Shown: one piece after another, positions 22,067 through 33,400 of the stretch
Numbering within the stretch: position 1 is the stretch's first letter
Layout: the number at the start of each line of letters is the position of its first letter
Made by a program: the position numbers and the translations under genes
Notes under the pieces: model-generated
What the model saw: only the letters and a program-made list of their open reading frames with translations
Database searches by the model: none
What the model was told of the DNA's origin: nothing
From: Diphasiastrum complanatum
Taxonomy: Eukaryota > Streptophyta > Lycopodiopsida > Lycopodiales > Lycopodiaceae
Assembly (NCBI GenBank): GCA_029204225.1
Contig: CM055099.1
Coordinates: 62,668,642-62,726,641 of the forward strand
Reading direction: 5' to 3'
DNA length: 58,000 nucleotides

Positions 22067-23477
22067 TCAATGGGGGAAGAATGTTATGTCCATGTCCAGT
22101 ATGTGGGATTCGAAATAATTTTTGACATGGATAGTTGCTTTAAGATACTCCTCCTCAAGCCTCGACCCCTCCACATCTTGATTGACATCAAGATTGATCA
22201 TATAATATCCTCCATAAGTTGGCTTGATCTCGACCCCATCCAAGTTGAGCTTTTGATCTTCATGAAAGATCACATCTCTACTTACAACAATCTTGTTAGT
22301 ATAGGGCATGAAAATTTTATATGCTTTCTTTGTTGATGAATATCCAACCAACACTCCTTTGATACTAGGATCATCTTTTTTTCTAGTTTCTAAAGGTACA
22401 TGGACAAAGCGCACACAAACAAAGATTCTAAGGTGATCTACCTTGGGCTTTTCCTTATACAACATCTCATATGGTGTTTATCCTCCTAGAATAAGATTTG
22501 GAATTCTACTACAAAGTTAATTTGCACAAGAGATTGCTTCTTCCCAAAAATCTTTTGGAAAAGAGGCCTCTATTTTAAGAGGTTTTGCATATTCACAAAG
22601 AGTTCTATTTTATCTTGCAGCCACCCCATTTTGTTGGGGGGAATAAGCACAAGTGAACTCTCTCCTTACTCCCTCTTGCTCACAATAATTATTAAATTTT
22701 TTGGAGACATACTCTCCGCCACCATCATATCTCAAAGCTTTTAAACTACAAGAGAATTGTTTTTCAACAATAGCTTTGACTTTGAGAAATACATCAAACA
22801 CCATATACTTGGAAGATAAGAGATACACCACAAAAAATCTTGTATAATCATCAATAAAAGTGGAAAAGCATGTAGCTCCTCCTTTGCTCTAGGAAGATGC
22901 AAAGTGAACATCCGAGTGCACTAGCTCAAAAGGAAGTTGGATCATGGAAAAGGCCTCTTATAACATTTGGCAATAGCACAAGCTTCACAAGGTTGAAGCC
23001 CCTTTGATATAGTCTTTGGCAATCCAATAGCTTTTCCATCTTTAACCATGGATGTCATGGCCTTGAAATTGGGATGGCCCAATCTCTTATGCCATAAATC
23101 CTCTTGATGTTGGATCTTGGAAAAGGCCTCTTATGAGATTTGGCAATAGCACAAGCTTTGAATTCTCTTTGATATAGTCTTTGGCAATCCAATAGCTTTT
23201 CCATTTTTAACCATGGATGTCATGGCCTTGAAATTGGGATGGCCCAATCTCTTATGCCATAAATCCTCTTCAGAGATCTTGTTCTTGTAGGCAACATCAC
23301 AAATGTCAGCACTCTCACTAGAATCTAGTTTGTATAATCTACCAAATCTAGATCCTCTCGCTATCACCTCATCCTCACTCTTAATTATACATGTGTCAAC
23401 ATCAAATTTGACATCAAACATTGTCCTTTGCCCTACTATGGTTTCTAGATCTAATGTCTTTCTTGGATTCAGTCACG
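22067..23477 (-). pseudogene. Copia integrase remnant with internal duplication
   Basis: On the minus strand: pre-integrase block (SEDEVIARGSRFGRLYKLD, EDLWHKRLGHPNFKAM), then integrase with LRYDGGGEYVSKKFNNYCEQ, SPQQNGVAAR (the usual catalytic Glu of VAER is changed to Ala) and a stop. The C-terminal region follows (TPYEMLYKEKPKVDHL, ETRKKDDPSIKGVLVGYSS). The zinc-finger part is duplicated in tandem (22937-23105 and 23110-23270) and carries stops. Reverse transcriptase and RNase H are absent; protease is cut off at 23477 by the inserted non-coding LTR element. Confidence 0.85.
22937..23270 (-). repeat. Tandem duplication of about 165 bp inside copia integrase zinc-finger region
   Basis: 22937-23105 and 23110-23270 are highly similar over their length (shared ggaaaaggcctctta, tttggcaatagcacaagctt, atggatgtcatggccttg), period 173 bp. 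Differences include a short replaced segment in the middle. The duplication repeats the pre-integrase segment and breaks the reading frame. Confidence 0.85.
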
Positions 23478-23482
23478 GTTAC

Positions 23483-23956
23483 TATGAAGCCCCAAAAGGA
23501 TAACCCCTAAGATGAAGATAGGAGAACACAATAGGAGGGACTATGGAGCCAAACCGCCCAACCAATCCTAGATCAAAACTGGATCTAGCGCCCAGGGCTA
23601 GGCCATGTGAAACAAGAGGAGAAGAGAGAAACTAGTAACCTAAACCCAATCATGTCGACGGGAGAATCCCTACATCAATATATAGAGAGTAGAGTCCTGT
23701 TCATGTAACCATGCAATCCCCATGAAAAATAGATCACATCTCTTCATGCAGTCCTCCTGCCTATATCCATCACACAGATGTGCAATACTCCATATGTCTC
23801 AATTAGAGTGTCTGGGTCTTCTCAAGGTAATTAGTCACAAACTGGCCTTGACATGGAATTAAATCATGGTGTGACCAATAATCTCGAACACTGGAGGGCC
23901 GGTCTATCTACCATATTAGGACTATTCCAGGTCCTTAACCAAATATGGCCATAACA
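23483..23956 (-). repeat. 3' LTR of the non-coding LTR element
   Basis: On the minus strand it reads TGTTATGGCCATAT ... GGGGCTTCATA, preceded by a purine tract (AAGAAGGGAAGAA, complement of 23957-23969). It is 474 bp, against 296 bp for the 5' LTR, because the other copy lacks about 175 bp in the middle. Confidence 0.8.
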
Positions 23957-26900
23957 TTCTTCCCTTCTTAAACTGCTTCTATCCTTAGAAGCTCCTCAAG
24001 ATAGGAAATCATTATTCTTAGTTTGACTTCCATATCAAACAAGTACTCAGAGATAAACCTATTTTCCAATAGTTAATCTCTGTTTTGGAGTACGACTCAA
24101 GTTTGAAAAAAGTATACTAAGCAATTAATTTCTCAACTAGGTTACACTCAACACAAGTTAGTAACATCACCTTTATGTAAAACACTTACATAAACCACTG
24201 AGTGAAATATTCCCCAACTTAGGAGATTAAAGTTAAAGAAAGAAAATAATAATTACAGTCTGAAATTATCCACAAACTCTGGCAGACAATTTATAAAAAG
24301 CTTCCACGTACAACTATCCTTAGAATCCAATTCTAAGATATGATAATTCCTTCAACTAGAATCTCTAGGAGAATCATTAAGATATAGAATGATTAAAACT
24401 CAACTCTGAGTATTTCCATGTTCACCGACTAGGTTAAGTGCACCAAATAATTCTAGTAACTAGGAATACACAGTATATTCATACAAGATTAATCGTGCAC
24501 ATATGTGAATAATCTCACTATGACCCAGTACATAAACACATTTTTATCTGGCAGATTCCTCCAGAACCCACGTATGTTACTCACATATCTCACTGAGATC
24601 TTGTAACTCAGCTACAAAAGCTTTTCTATTTCTCATGAGTAAATAACATATCCGAGAAATCTTTGAGACGAATAACATTCAATCTCAACAGTTTTCCAAT
24701 CTAACTTACCTCTAATTACATAATTTCATCCACTCAATCAACCCCTCTCTGATCCTTGTACTCAAACTAAGATTAGGTTGATCCAATACAAAATTCTCAG
24801 ACTTATCTTTAGATCAAACTTACTTCTATTCCAACCAAAATGGAATTAGTAACCTTTGACCATTCACTGTACTACTTATAGATAATGATTCAAATATCAA
24901 ACATGTTCTAGTTCCAGATTGTCGAAAACTTTGCAACCCACAGATTCCCAAATAGAATTTTATCTCATCACCTCACCCCTCCTTTTAAAGAAATTATCAA
25001 TTTCAATAAAAGTTAATTGGAAAGATGATATGAAAATATCCAAACATATGAAAAAGTCAGTAATAAGTGCATTTCACAAAAGGATTCACTCAATTACAAA
25101 CAAGACTTTTCCTTCAAATATTTTCAACCCGAGCGACAGAAACTATCATTCTATCGAAATCTATTTATGCAAAAAAGAGATATTCTAGGCTTAAGAAATT
25201 GAAACACTTTAACCTTAGAGTTTTTTGAATTCCAAGTCCATTCCCACAAGTAGTAATTTATATGACATAATAGTCTTTCAGAAGAATAACTTCATGTTGG
25301 AAAGAATCATATAACCCAGTTTGATGTCTTATATTCGAGAAATTACTAAGAAGTAAAAGATTAATTAAGAAAGCGAGAAATAGATTTGAGGGCCTCTGAT
25401 TTTGTAAATTATGAGATACCACATTGGGATCTAGATTAAACCTCGAAATTTTTCAAAATACCCCACATTTGATCAAACTTTTTCCATATCGTGACTAGAT
25501 ACTAAAACACACCATTAATCATCAGATCTTTACAGTCCTAGAATTCCCTTTCCAAAATTATTGATGTCCCATACCATCAGCTTTTCCTTCCAGAAAATTC
25601 TTAAGCGCCTTATCTGATATTCTAGAAATCCACTGATCATCTAGCTATCCTATAATCACTATAGGATATTATCTCTTGTTCCCAAACACTGGAGAATCCA
25701 ATTTATTTGGATGATTGGCATGCCCATCAGATGGATACCACAAATCCACACCTTATATTGATTTAGACAGAAGAATTAACATGGTTCAGTATTACATTTT
25801 GATCCTTTCTGGTTAATGATAAGCTTCGAATCCCCCTGGATCCAAGAGCATTAACTCTAGGAACAAGCTTCTATCAATTAACAGATCCAATGTAATCCAT
25901 GTGTCAGATTCTACTTCTAACATCACAATTGACATCCAAAACTGCGAAGAACTCAATGGTCACAAAGATATCAGTTATGAATTTCACTAAATGAATTTAA
26001 TCCAGGATATTAACATCCGGTATTAAGCAATTATTTACTAGGATTACCAAAATCCTAACTGCGAAATACATTTCCCGATAACACTTACCGCCCCTGATGT
26101 CCACTCTTCTTCCCTCCTTAAAATTTTCAGTTCCCTGAAAATCTATTTCAGCTAAGGTACAAAAAAGACCTAACGACATTAGTAAATGTTTTAAAATTAA
26201 TTACTGTAGGAAAAAATCTGAAACAATTTCATTTCTATCCTATACTTGGGCTGAATTATCGATATACAAAAATCAACTACTAGCTACTAGTCTGATCTTT
26301 GAATATAATTCACCATAGGATTTAACTAGAAATGAAATTAGTTTTTTAATTCCTATTATTATGATTTTCACAATAAAATTGGACTGTTTTTTAAATAATT
26401 GATTAGTCTGACATTACTCCATTAATTACTCCATTAATATTGATAAAAACTATTTAAACTCAGAATATGAAATCACATGGATGGAAATCCTACCAATAGG
26501 ATTTTAGTAACTCTTAAACTGTATCCAACAAAATTTTATTGTTAGGATAAAGAGTTCTGTCACCTCCCATCATCATATCTGGTCATTTCATATTGTTTGA
26601 CGATTTTATATTCAATTTTCACGAGTATCATGCCCAAACGTTCACATGATCCATTTCCAACGATCAATATCGATTAGAGGGAAGAACTCAGCTTCCAAAG
26701 TTTAGTCACTAATCAAGCACAGTACCAGAAAAAATTAAATTTTCTTGAACCGGGTACCGTCTTGCAGAAAGGTAGCCCATGAGGAACGATTATCTCGTTG
26801 TCAATCCTAAATTTATGAACCAAATCATAAACATTCTATTAGGATTGCGAAACTTATATCGTCACCCAATATGGCCTAGAGAACTCAATATATAAATTTT

Positions 26901-28181
26901 CCTTATGGTTATCCTTACCAAACCCAATTATTTTTTATGTCGCCTAGAAGAGTAGCCGATGTCGTAATGCCTATTACAACTCACAAGCTCCCTTCGCATG
27001 CAAAACAATCAAAGGTCGGATACCAATGTAATGATATGCTACCACCGGAAGGGTCAATCACAAACATGCAATTGATTCCACCATAGGAAAAAAACATGCA
27101 TAACAAAAAAAAAAAAATTGTGCATAACTAGAGGTCCCAAACCCCAACCCCCGAGCTTCAACGGGCAGAAACAAAAGGTAACTCCCGTTATAGCCACAGG
27201 TCAGATTCGGCCTCTTTCCTATGGCCGCCATCGCTGTTCTGATAGCCACCTTCGCCCACCATTGCTGGGATTCAACTGCTCCAAAGCAACATACTACAGA
27301 AAGACGATCTGCTGCCCCTCCACGAGTACTCTTTGATCGATCTTTTCAGCTACCAGGCTTCTCTACTGCTGTAAACAAAATTTCCAACAAGTGATTTGCT
27401 TTCCCTGGTAGCCATCTTTGTGAAAATCGACAAACTGCGACCACCAGGCAGCGATCGATCCAAAGTAAAAACTCGGACCTGCCAAAATCTTCACAATGGT
27501 TCCTAGGGAAGGATAGTAATACTGGAACCAGAAAAAATAGGTTCAAGACTTGGTCTATGGGATGGCAGAGAGAACCACCTTCTATAGAACCTAAGGCATA
27601 AGCCACAACTTCCAGCCATATCTGGAGGTTCTATCAGTAACCGTCATCGACCAGCAACTGTCGGCTACAGGGAGATTCCTTGTGGACACAACTTCTCCAA
27701 AAGATCCAACTGACAAAATATTCTGGTCAGCTATCCAGAGATCTCAGAAGTTCAGGAGCATGATTAGTCTCATAATACAACATTACTAAAGGTTCAATTT
27801 TTTTTTCTGGATAAATTGGTTACCACCAATCCATCAATAACCAATTTAGTTATGTGTAAAACCAATTTCCAAGAACACAATAGACCAAAGCAATTAACCA
27901 AATCTTGTTATAATTGAATTTACAACAGCAGGTTCAAGGTATTAGATAAGCAATTTGATCTATACACGCACATTCTGTACATGTGTTGGAACAATCTCAA
28001 GGATTCAGAAAATCAAAGATGAATTAAACACTAATTCTAATCCAATTTTACAAAATCAACTAAGTATATGTGCACTCTACCACAAATTTTGCTAACCATG
28101 CTTTGATCCGCAATTAGTGAACTCAATTCCAACTTCCCTTGATAAATTTGAACTCCACCCCATCCAAGAAACTGCATCTCA

Positions 28182-28199
28182 GCCGGGCTCTGATATCAA
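28182..28199 (-). other. Primer-binding site (initiator tRNA-Met type) of the non-coding LTR element
   Basis: The minus strand reads TTGATATCAGAGCCC directly after the 5' LTR. The canonical plant site is TGGTATCAGAGC; one base differs. It establishes orientation. Confidence 0.75.
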
Positions 28200-28495
28200 T
28201 ATGAAGCCCCAAAGGGATAACACCTAAGATGAGGATAGGAGAACACAATAGGAGAGACTATGGAGCCAAACCGCCCAACCAATCCTAGATCAAAACTGGA
28301 TCTAGCCCCCTAGCCATGCCATGTGAAACAAGAGGAGAAGAGAAAAACTGGTAACCTAAACCCAATCATGTCGACGGGATAATCCCTATGTCAATATATA
28401 GAGAGTAGAGTCCTGTGCATGTAACCATGTAGAATGGAGGGCTGGTTTACCATATTAGGACTATTCCAGGTCCTTAACCGAATATGGCCATAATA
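28200..28495 (-). repeat. 5' LTR of the non-coding LTR element, internally deleted
   Basis: Matches the left LTR at both ends but lacks about 175 bp after gtaaccatg. The minus-strand start reads TATTATGG where the other LTR has TGTTATGG, so the terminal TG is mutated here. Confidence 0.8.
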
Positions 28496-28500
28496 GTTAC

Positions 28501-29726
28501 CGTCTCGTAACACTCTCCACACTAGCACTGACACCTCCAGCTAGTGAGCCATGCCTATGATGTTCTCAATCTGTTTCACAATAGACATCCTCTATAATTT
28601 TTCATATTATGAATTTTTGTCATAAGAATAACTATTTAGCTAGGTTTGTCATTTCGTTGATTGCACGATGTCTTTCCCAATTCGTCCTTGCTATCTTTGC
28701 ATCTTTAATCTCATAAGCAATAGATTCTCCCAATCCAAAACATCTCTGAAGTTTGCACTTTTGAATATTTCTATTACCATGCCTTCAAAGATTAACTGTA
28801 TGCTTGTCACCATGATTCAAATTTCTCAATGTAGCTATATATGATACTCACAATCTTCAGACAACTTGTCTAGTGCAAACAAGCACATAAAAATAAGTAT
28901 GACATTCAATGGTCATCATTAAGGATGTCCTCTTGGTCTGACCTCTTGATGTAGCATTCATGGGCTCAAAGCCAAGTGAAAGGGTTGGACGATTCTTTGG
29001 CAACAAACTACCTACAAGCAAGAAAGAGCAGAACTCACACAAACACTTTGAACAAAGCTAAACACACGTTTGTCTCACTCATATTCTAATTCAGTCAAAA
29101 TATGTTGCTTGAATTAGAGGTAACCCTCTTTTACTTCCAAGAAATAATTGCTAAGTTGAAGTTTTCATGTTTAAACTGATCAAACTAATTTCGAGGGATA
29201 TGATAATTTGAATCTTTTAGTATATTTTAAGAAACTCGACATAAAATTTATGCATATTGGAATATTAAATCGAGTCGTGGCATATTCCTAATTTGAATTG
29301 TAGCTAGGTCCCTCCCTCATCCAAGGGTCATGGACATCTCACGTTGCCATCATCTATCTTGCATCTATTAGGTCTTTGCTACCCTTGTCCTGGGGAGGGA
29401 CCAAATCTAATTTTACACGTTTGGTTTCGAATATGCTCCCCACAACCCATACCCCCTCTCCTCAGCTCTCCACCACCCTTGGTTGAAAGAGGCACGGAGC
29501 CTGCCTTTGTCGGAGCGAGGGTGCAAGGCCCCACTCTCGTCCAACGTTTGGGAATGCTTGAGAGTTGATATCATGATATTGTCATCTTTTTCATCTTTAG
29601 ACGAGGCCTCCACCCTCAATCATGGCTAACTACACACTCTTCCCTTGATGTGTTTTTACTCCCATTGGCTTGGGAATATGCTCATCTCAACCTATCAAGT
29701 TCTACTCACTAGGACATCTCCGTGGC
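28501..29726. other. Interval upstream of the host gene, no gene recognised
   Basis: No retroelement terminus and no coding similarity were found. The DNA from about 29300 onward is GC-richer than the element to its left and may belong to the promoter-distal region of the host gene. Confidence 0.45.
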
Positions 29727-29832
29727 ACTCACGTTGGATGAGTGGATGAGGGAGATATTTAGGTGGGTTGTTTGGTACTCACACTCACCTTGGATGAGTG
29801 GATGAGGGAGAGATTTAGGTGGGTTGTTTGGT
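29727..29832 (+). repeat. Tandem duplication of about 50 bp, period 56 bp, upstream of the host gene
   Basis: 29727-29778 and 29783-29832 share cactcac-ttggatgagtgg, atgagggaga and taggtgggttgtttggt with very few differences, so the duplication is recent. It lies about 320-420 bp before the likely start codon. Confidence 0.85.
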
Positions 29833-30076
29833 TGGAAATACTTGGGAGAATAGAGGTTACACACTCACACAACAAAATCTGGCCTTGGTTGGAGTTGATG
29901 ACATGGATTGAGCATCTTGGACACCAGATTCCTAGTAGTAGTAGCATCAAATCTTATCCCACTTATCTTGTTCAGCTCCACGAATGAATCAATCCACTTT
30001 TAGCTTTTATGTCAACTCACGGATTCCATTTTATCTCAATTCTCTACATTTACAATCAATCTGTATTTTAGAAACA

Positions 30077-30127
30077 ATGGTTGCAATAGATATGGCGTTG
30101 GCAGCTATTATGATACGTGGGTTATGA
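30077..30127 (+). promoter_or_regulatory. Possible 16-codon upstream open reading frame
   Basis: ATG at 30077 opens a 16-codon frame (MVAIDMALAAIMIRGL) ending at TGA 30125-30127, 22 bases before the main ATG at 30150. It matters only if the transcript starts upstream of 30077, which cannot be seen here. Confidence 0.3.
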
Positions 30128-30149
30128 CAAACCTTTGCTGTCTTGCGCC

Positions 30150-30482
30150 ATGGCACTGATCACATCAGCTGCAGCTACCACACTCTTGGGGGGATGCAGT
30201 TGGAGTGGGAGAGAATCGTGCTGGCAATATCTCAATATTTGCTGCTTGGCAGGTGTGAGCTCAGTCCACTCTCACAGCCGTGTGAGCAACTGCAGATGCT
30301 TGGATGATGGGAGCTCAGTCTACTTTCTAAGCCGTATGAGAAAGTGCAGCAGCGCTGCATTCAGCAAACGAGGTTCTCCTGTTAGAATAAGCTCCTCACT
30401 TGAGAAAGGACAAGCATTTTCGGCCGCGGATGGAAGCTTAGAGAGTCCGAATCCGCAGACAGTTGAGGAAGCAATTGAGCAG
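30150..30482 (+). CDS. Exon 1 of DUF1995-SAP gene (residues 1-111)
   Basis: Encodes MALITSAAATTLLGG, a Cys/Ser/Arg-rich leader and the first DUF1995 residues (TVEEAIEQ). Ends in phase 0 at CAG before donor gtataa. Confidence 0.88.
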
Positions 30483-33400
30483 GTATAACGTCACTCATTT
30501 TCATTCTGTTTAGAAACGGATGGAATTAATGCCAAGCAACAACTATGCTGCACTAGAATTTCGAAAGTACGTACAACACAATCCCTATATTTCTCATTTT
30601 TTCGCTTTATCTACTATTGCGTACTACTGTCCGCAAGAGCTCTTAGTAGGTATCGAGTTCAAGCAATTGATGCAAGGTAGTTCAATCTCCATTGGCGTTT
30701 ATTTCTGAGCTTGAGCGTTTTATAACTTTTCTCATGGCTTCTGAGGCGACTGAGAAAATCTCATATTCAAATGAATGGCGAGGCTCAATGCAAATTTAGT
30801 TTTGTGAAACCTAGCTATCTGGATTGCTTATAAGTTTACTTAGTGCTTTTCAATGTTGACAGGCCAGAAAATCAGTACAAAGGGCTATCTCAGACGGAAA
30901 AAAAAGGCAATTGCTTCAGTTCCTACTTCCAGTCGATCAGCGGCAATTTAACTACCTTGACACCGAACCCAGGTAGAGCAAGCTTGGCTCCGAGCTTTTG
31001 TTTACGTGATTGAAGTTGTTTTTGCTTAAGGCCTCACAGCAGGCATTGTGACAACCTCAATATTGTTAGCAGTGAAAGACTAAAGGCTACCACAATACGA
31101 ATGAAAGGAGAACCTAGCTTTAAGCAAATAGCCCACAATTTTTCGCGCTGTCTAATAATTCAAATTGAGGACTTCATAAAATGAGCTCTTTTACGCTGCA
31201 AAGGATCATGAGTTCACGGTTGACCCTACTGAAGTGTTTCCAAAAGGCTCCCCATAATTTTAACACCCTGACGTGTGGGTATCAGGGTGGGTGGCGCCGG
31301 GCAGGTGGTGGGTGGCGCCAGCAGGTGGCGTTGGGCAGCTTCACATCCACCTGCACACATGTGAGTAAGCAAGTGGGTTCACTTATATATAGGTACTGGT
31401 TTATCCCAAAGATTCGGTTTTGGGATAAACCTTGGTGCCCGACACGTGGCACCAAGGCAACCAGTTTTTTAAAAAATAAAAAATAAACTTCCTGCATGGC
31501 CCACCCTGACGCGTGCCAGCACCCGTCAGGGTGTTGAAAATAAGGGGAGCCGTTTCGAAGATTGACAAAGCAAAAGCATCGCAAGGTCTTGTTTATTGTT
31601 GAGTGGACCCCCTGCAGAACATAAATAATATACTTATATTCTAGCGTAGGTAACATAATACTCGTGCTCACATTTCCAATAATAAGTGATATGCCCTTGA
31701 CTCGGTGTTTGAAGTTTCTCAGATTTAGGGTGGTTTCACACTAGATGCAAGTTCCTTTGCCCGGCCCTGTCACTTGCCACCCATTTTTTGAATCTTGGCA
31801 AGTGAGTTGACACGCAATGGACCCATTCCTATTTCACATTTGGATGGTAAGTGTTAAATGATGGGCTACAATATGATTGGCCCATTTGAATCTTGACAAA
31901 TGATTGGTCCATTTTATTAAGGTGTTGTGTTTTGAAAGGCAAGTATGAAACTTTTCATGTTAAAAGGTTGAAGGGTGCTATAAGGTTTTTTTTTCAAACA
32001 ATCACCTTTCAACTGGAAATGTCAAAGTTGAAATGCATTTCATTGAAAGGAATATCAGTAGTGAAGGGTTGGGAAAACATCAAAATGCAAGCCAACATGC
32101 TAGGGGCAACTCAACATGCCAAGGGACATTGCCTGGCCCAAAAAATGGCTTTGAGTTGCCTCTACGTGGCATTGGGTCCTAGCCATGTCTAGTGTGAAAG
32201 GGCGGAAGGCCCATTTTTTCTCTGGACCAATGGGAGAGCTCTATTTTAAATTTTGGACTTGCCGAGCAGTGTAGTGTGAAATGGCCCTTAGGGACCAATC
32301 CACATTCTCTTGGCCATTCAATCAAGATATATTTACTTTTGTTGTTTATGGTAGAGAGAAGTGTCTTGTTTCCTTTGGCTGTAAATTTCTCCTGTTTTGT
32401 TTTCCTGTCTAGTTCTTTGGGTTTCTGTGCTTCCAATCCATCATGGTGACAATAGAGTCGATATCCCCACCAGTCCACCAGTTATCCTTTAGTCTCCACT
32501 AGCCAGACCGTAATCCCGATACGATGATTGGCGAGTCCACTGCAAGAGTTTCTTTGTCCGCGTACGTTCGCATGGACAATATGGAGAGGACCGTGGTAGA
32601 GATCCGTACTCTGTTATCCTCCATTGTTGGTAATTACGCGTCTTCGTCCTAGTACCCTCCACCACAGTTTCCTTCCCACGTTCCACCCTCAGGGTGACCT
32701 ATATATGGCGATTCTCCAGTTCCACTCCCAGAAGATAGAGATGTCAAACCTGATAAGTTTTCTGGAAATTCCCCGCAGCGAACTATTGATGTGGTGGATC
32801 AGTGATTGCATATTTTGTTCTTAAAAGAGCTCCAACTGATGAAGGTTGGAGAATTCAAAAAGTTGCTTACCATTTCACTGATTTTGTTGATAGGTGGTGG
32901 CGAAAATTACTCAAGTTTAACCACCTCGGTTGAATTCAAGCGGGCCTTTAGGGCTCAAATCATTCCTCCACACAAGCATGTATGTGTGATGGATCCGCAA
33001 TTAGAAACACTACAATGTGCAGGAGTCTGCTGATAAGTACAGGAAAGTGCTCATCAAGATTTTGGAAGAGATTCTTGATTGGCTGGCTGTACATAAATTT
33101 GTGTTTGGTCTCTGGGAAAAGTTGAGGCCATGTGTTCTAAATGAATGTTGTAAGACCTTGGAAGAGGCAATTGCTACGACTCTCAACTACGAAAGCAATG
33201 TCAGAAGCAAGCTTGATTCTAGAGTGCCTTTTATGCACCAGAAGAAGGGGTCGTAGAAGGTTGGCCAACAAAGCCACAACAATCTAGTTATGGACTCGGC
33301 TCATTACATTCGCCACATCCATTTACATTTACTTTACTTTATGCATAAGCAGGCCTTGGCCCTTTTTTATTCATTATTGACACTTAGACTTTATGGTTGG

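Larger units (their letters stand above)
23478..28500 (-). mobile_element. Non-coding LTR retrotransposon (LARD-like) with 5-bp target-site duplication
   Basis: Direct LTRs at 23483-23956 and 28200-28495 are flanked by the 5-bp duplication gttac (23478-23482 and 28496-28500). The primer-binding site next to the right LTR and the purine tract next to the left LTR both put the element on the minus strand. The 4.2-kb interior has no open frame resembling gag or pol and is AT-rich apart from a GC-richer patch at 27.1-27.7 kb. A long non-coding interior between good LTRs is the definition of a LARD, mobilised by another element's proteins. It inserted into the copia remnant on its left. A second primer-binding-like site at 27017-27030 suggests another insertion inside it. 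Confidence 0.8.

Noticed and set aside
28857-29042. Minus-strand frame of 61 codons as a small gene
   Set aside because: No recognisable domain, no splice context and ordinary length for chance in this DNA.
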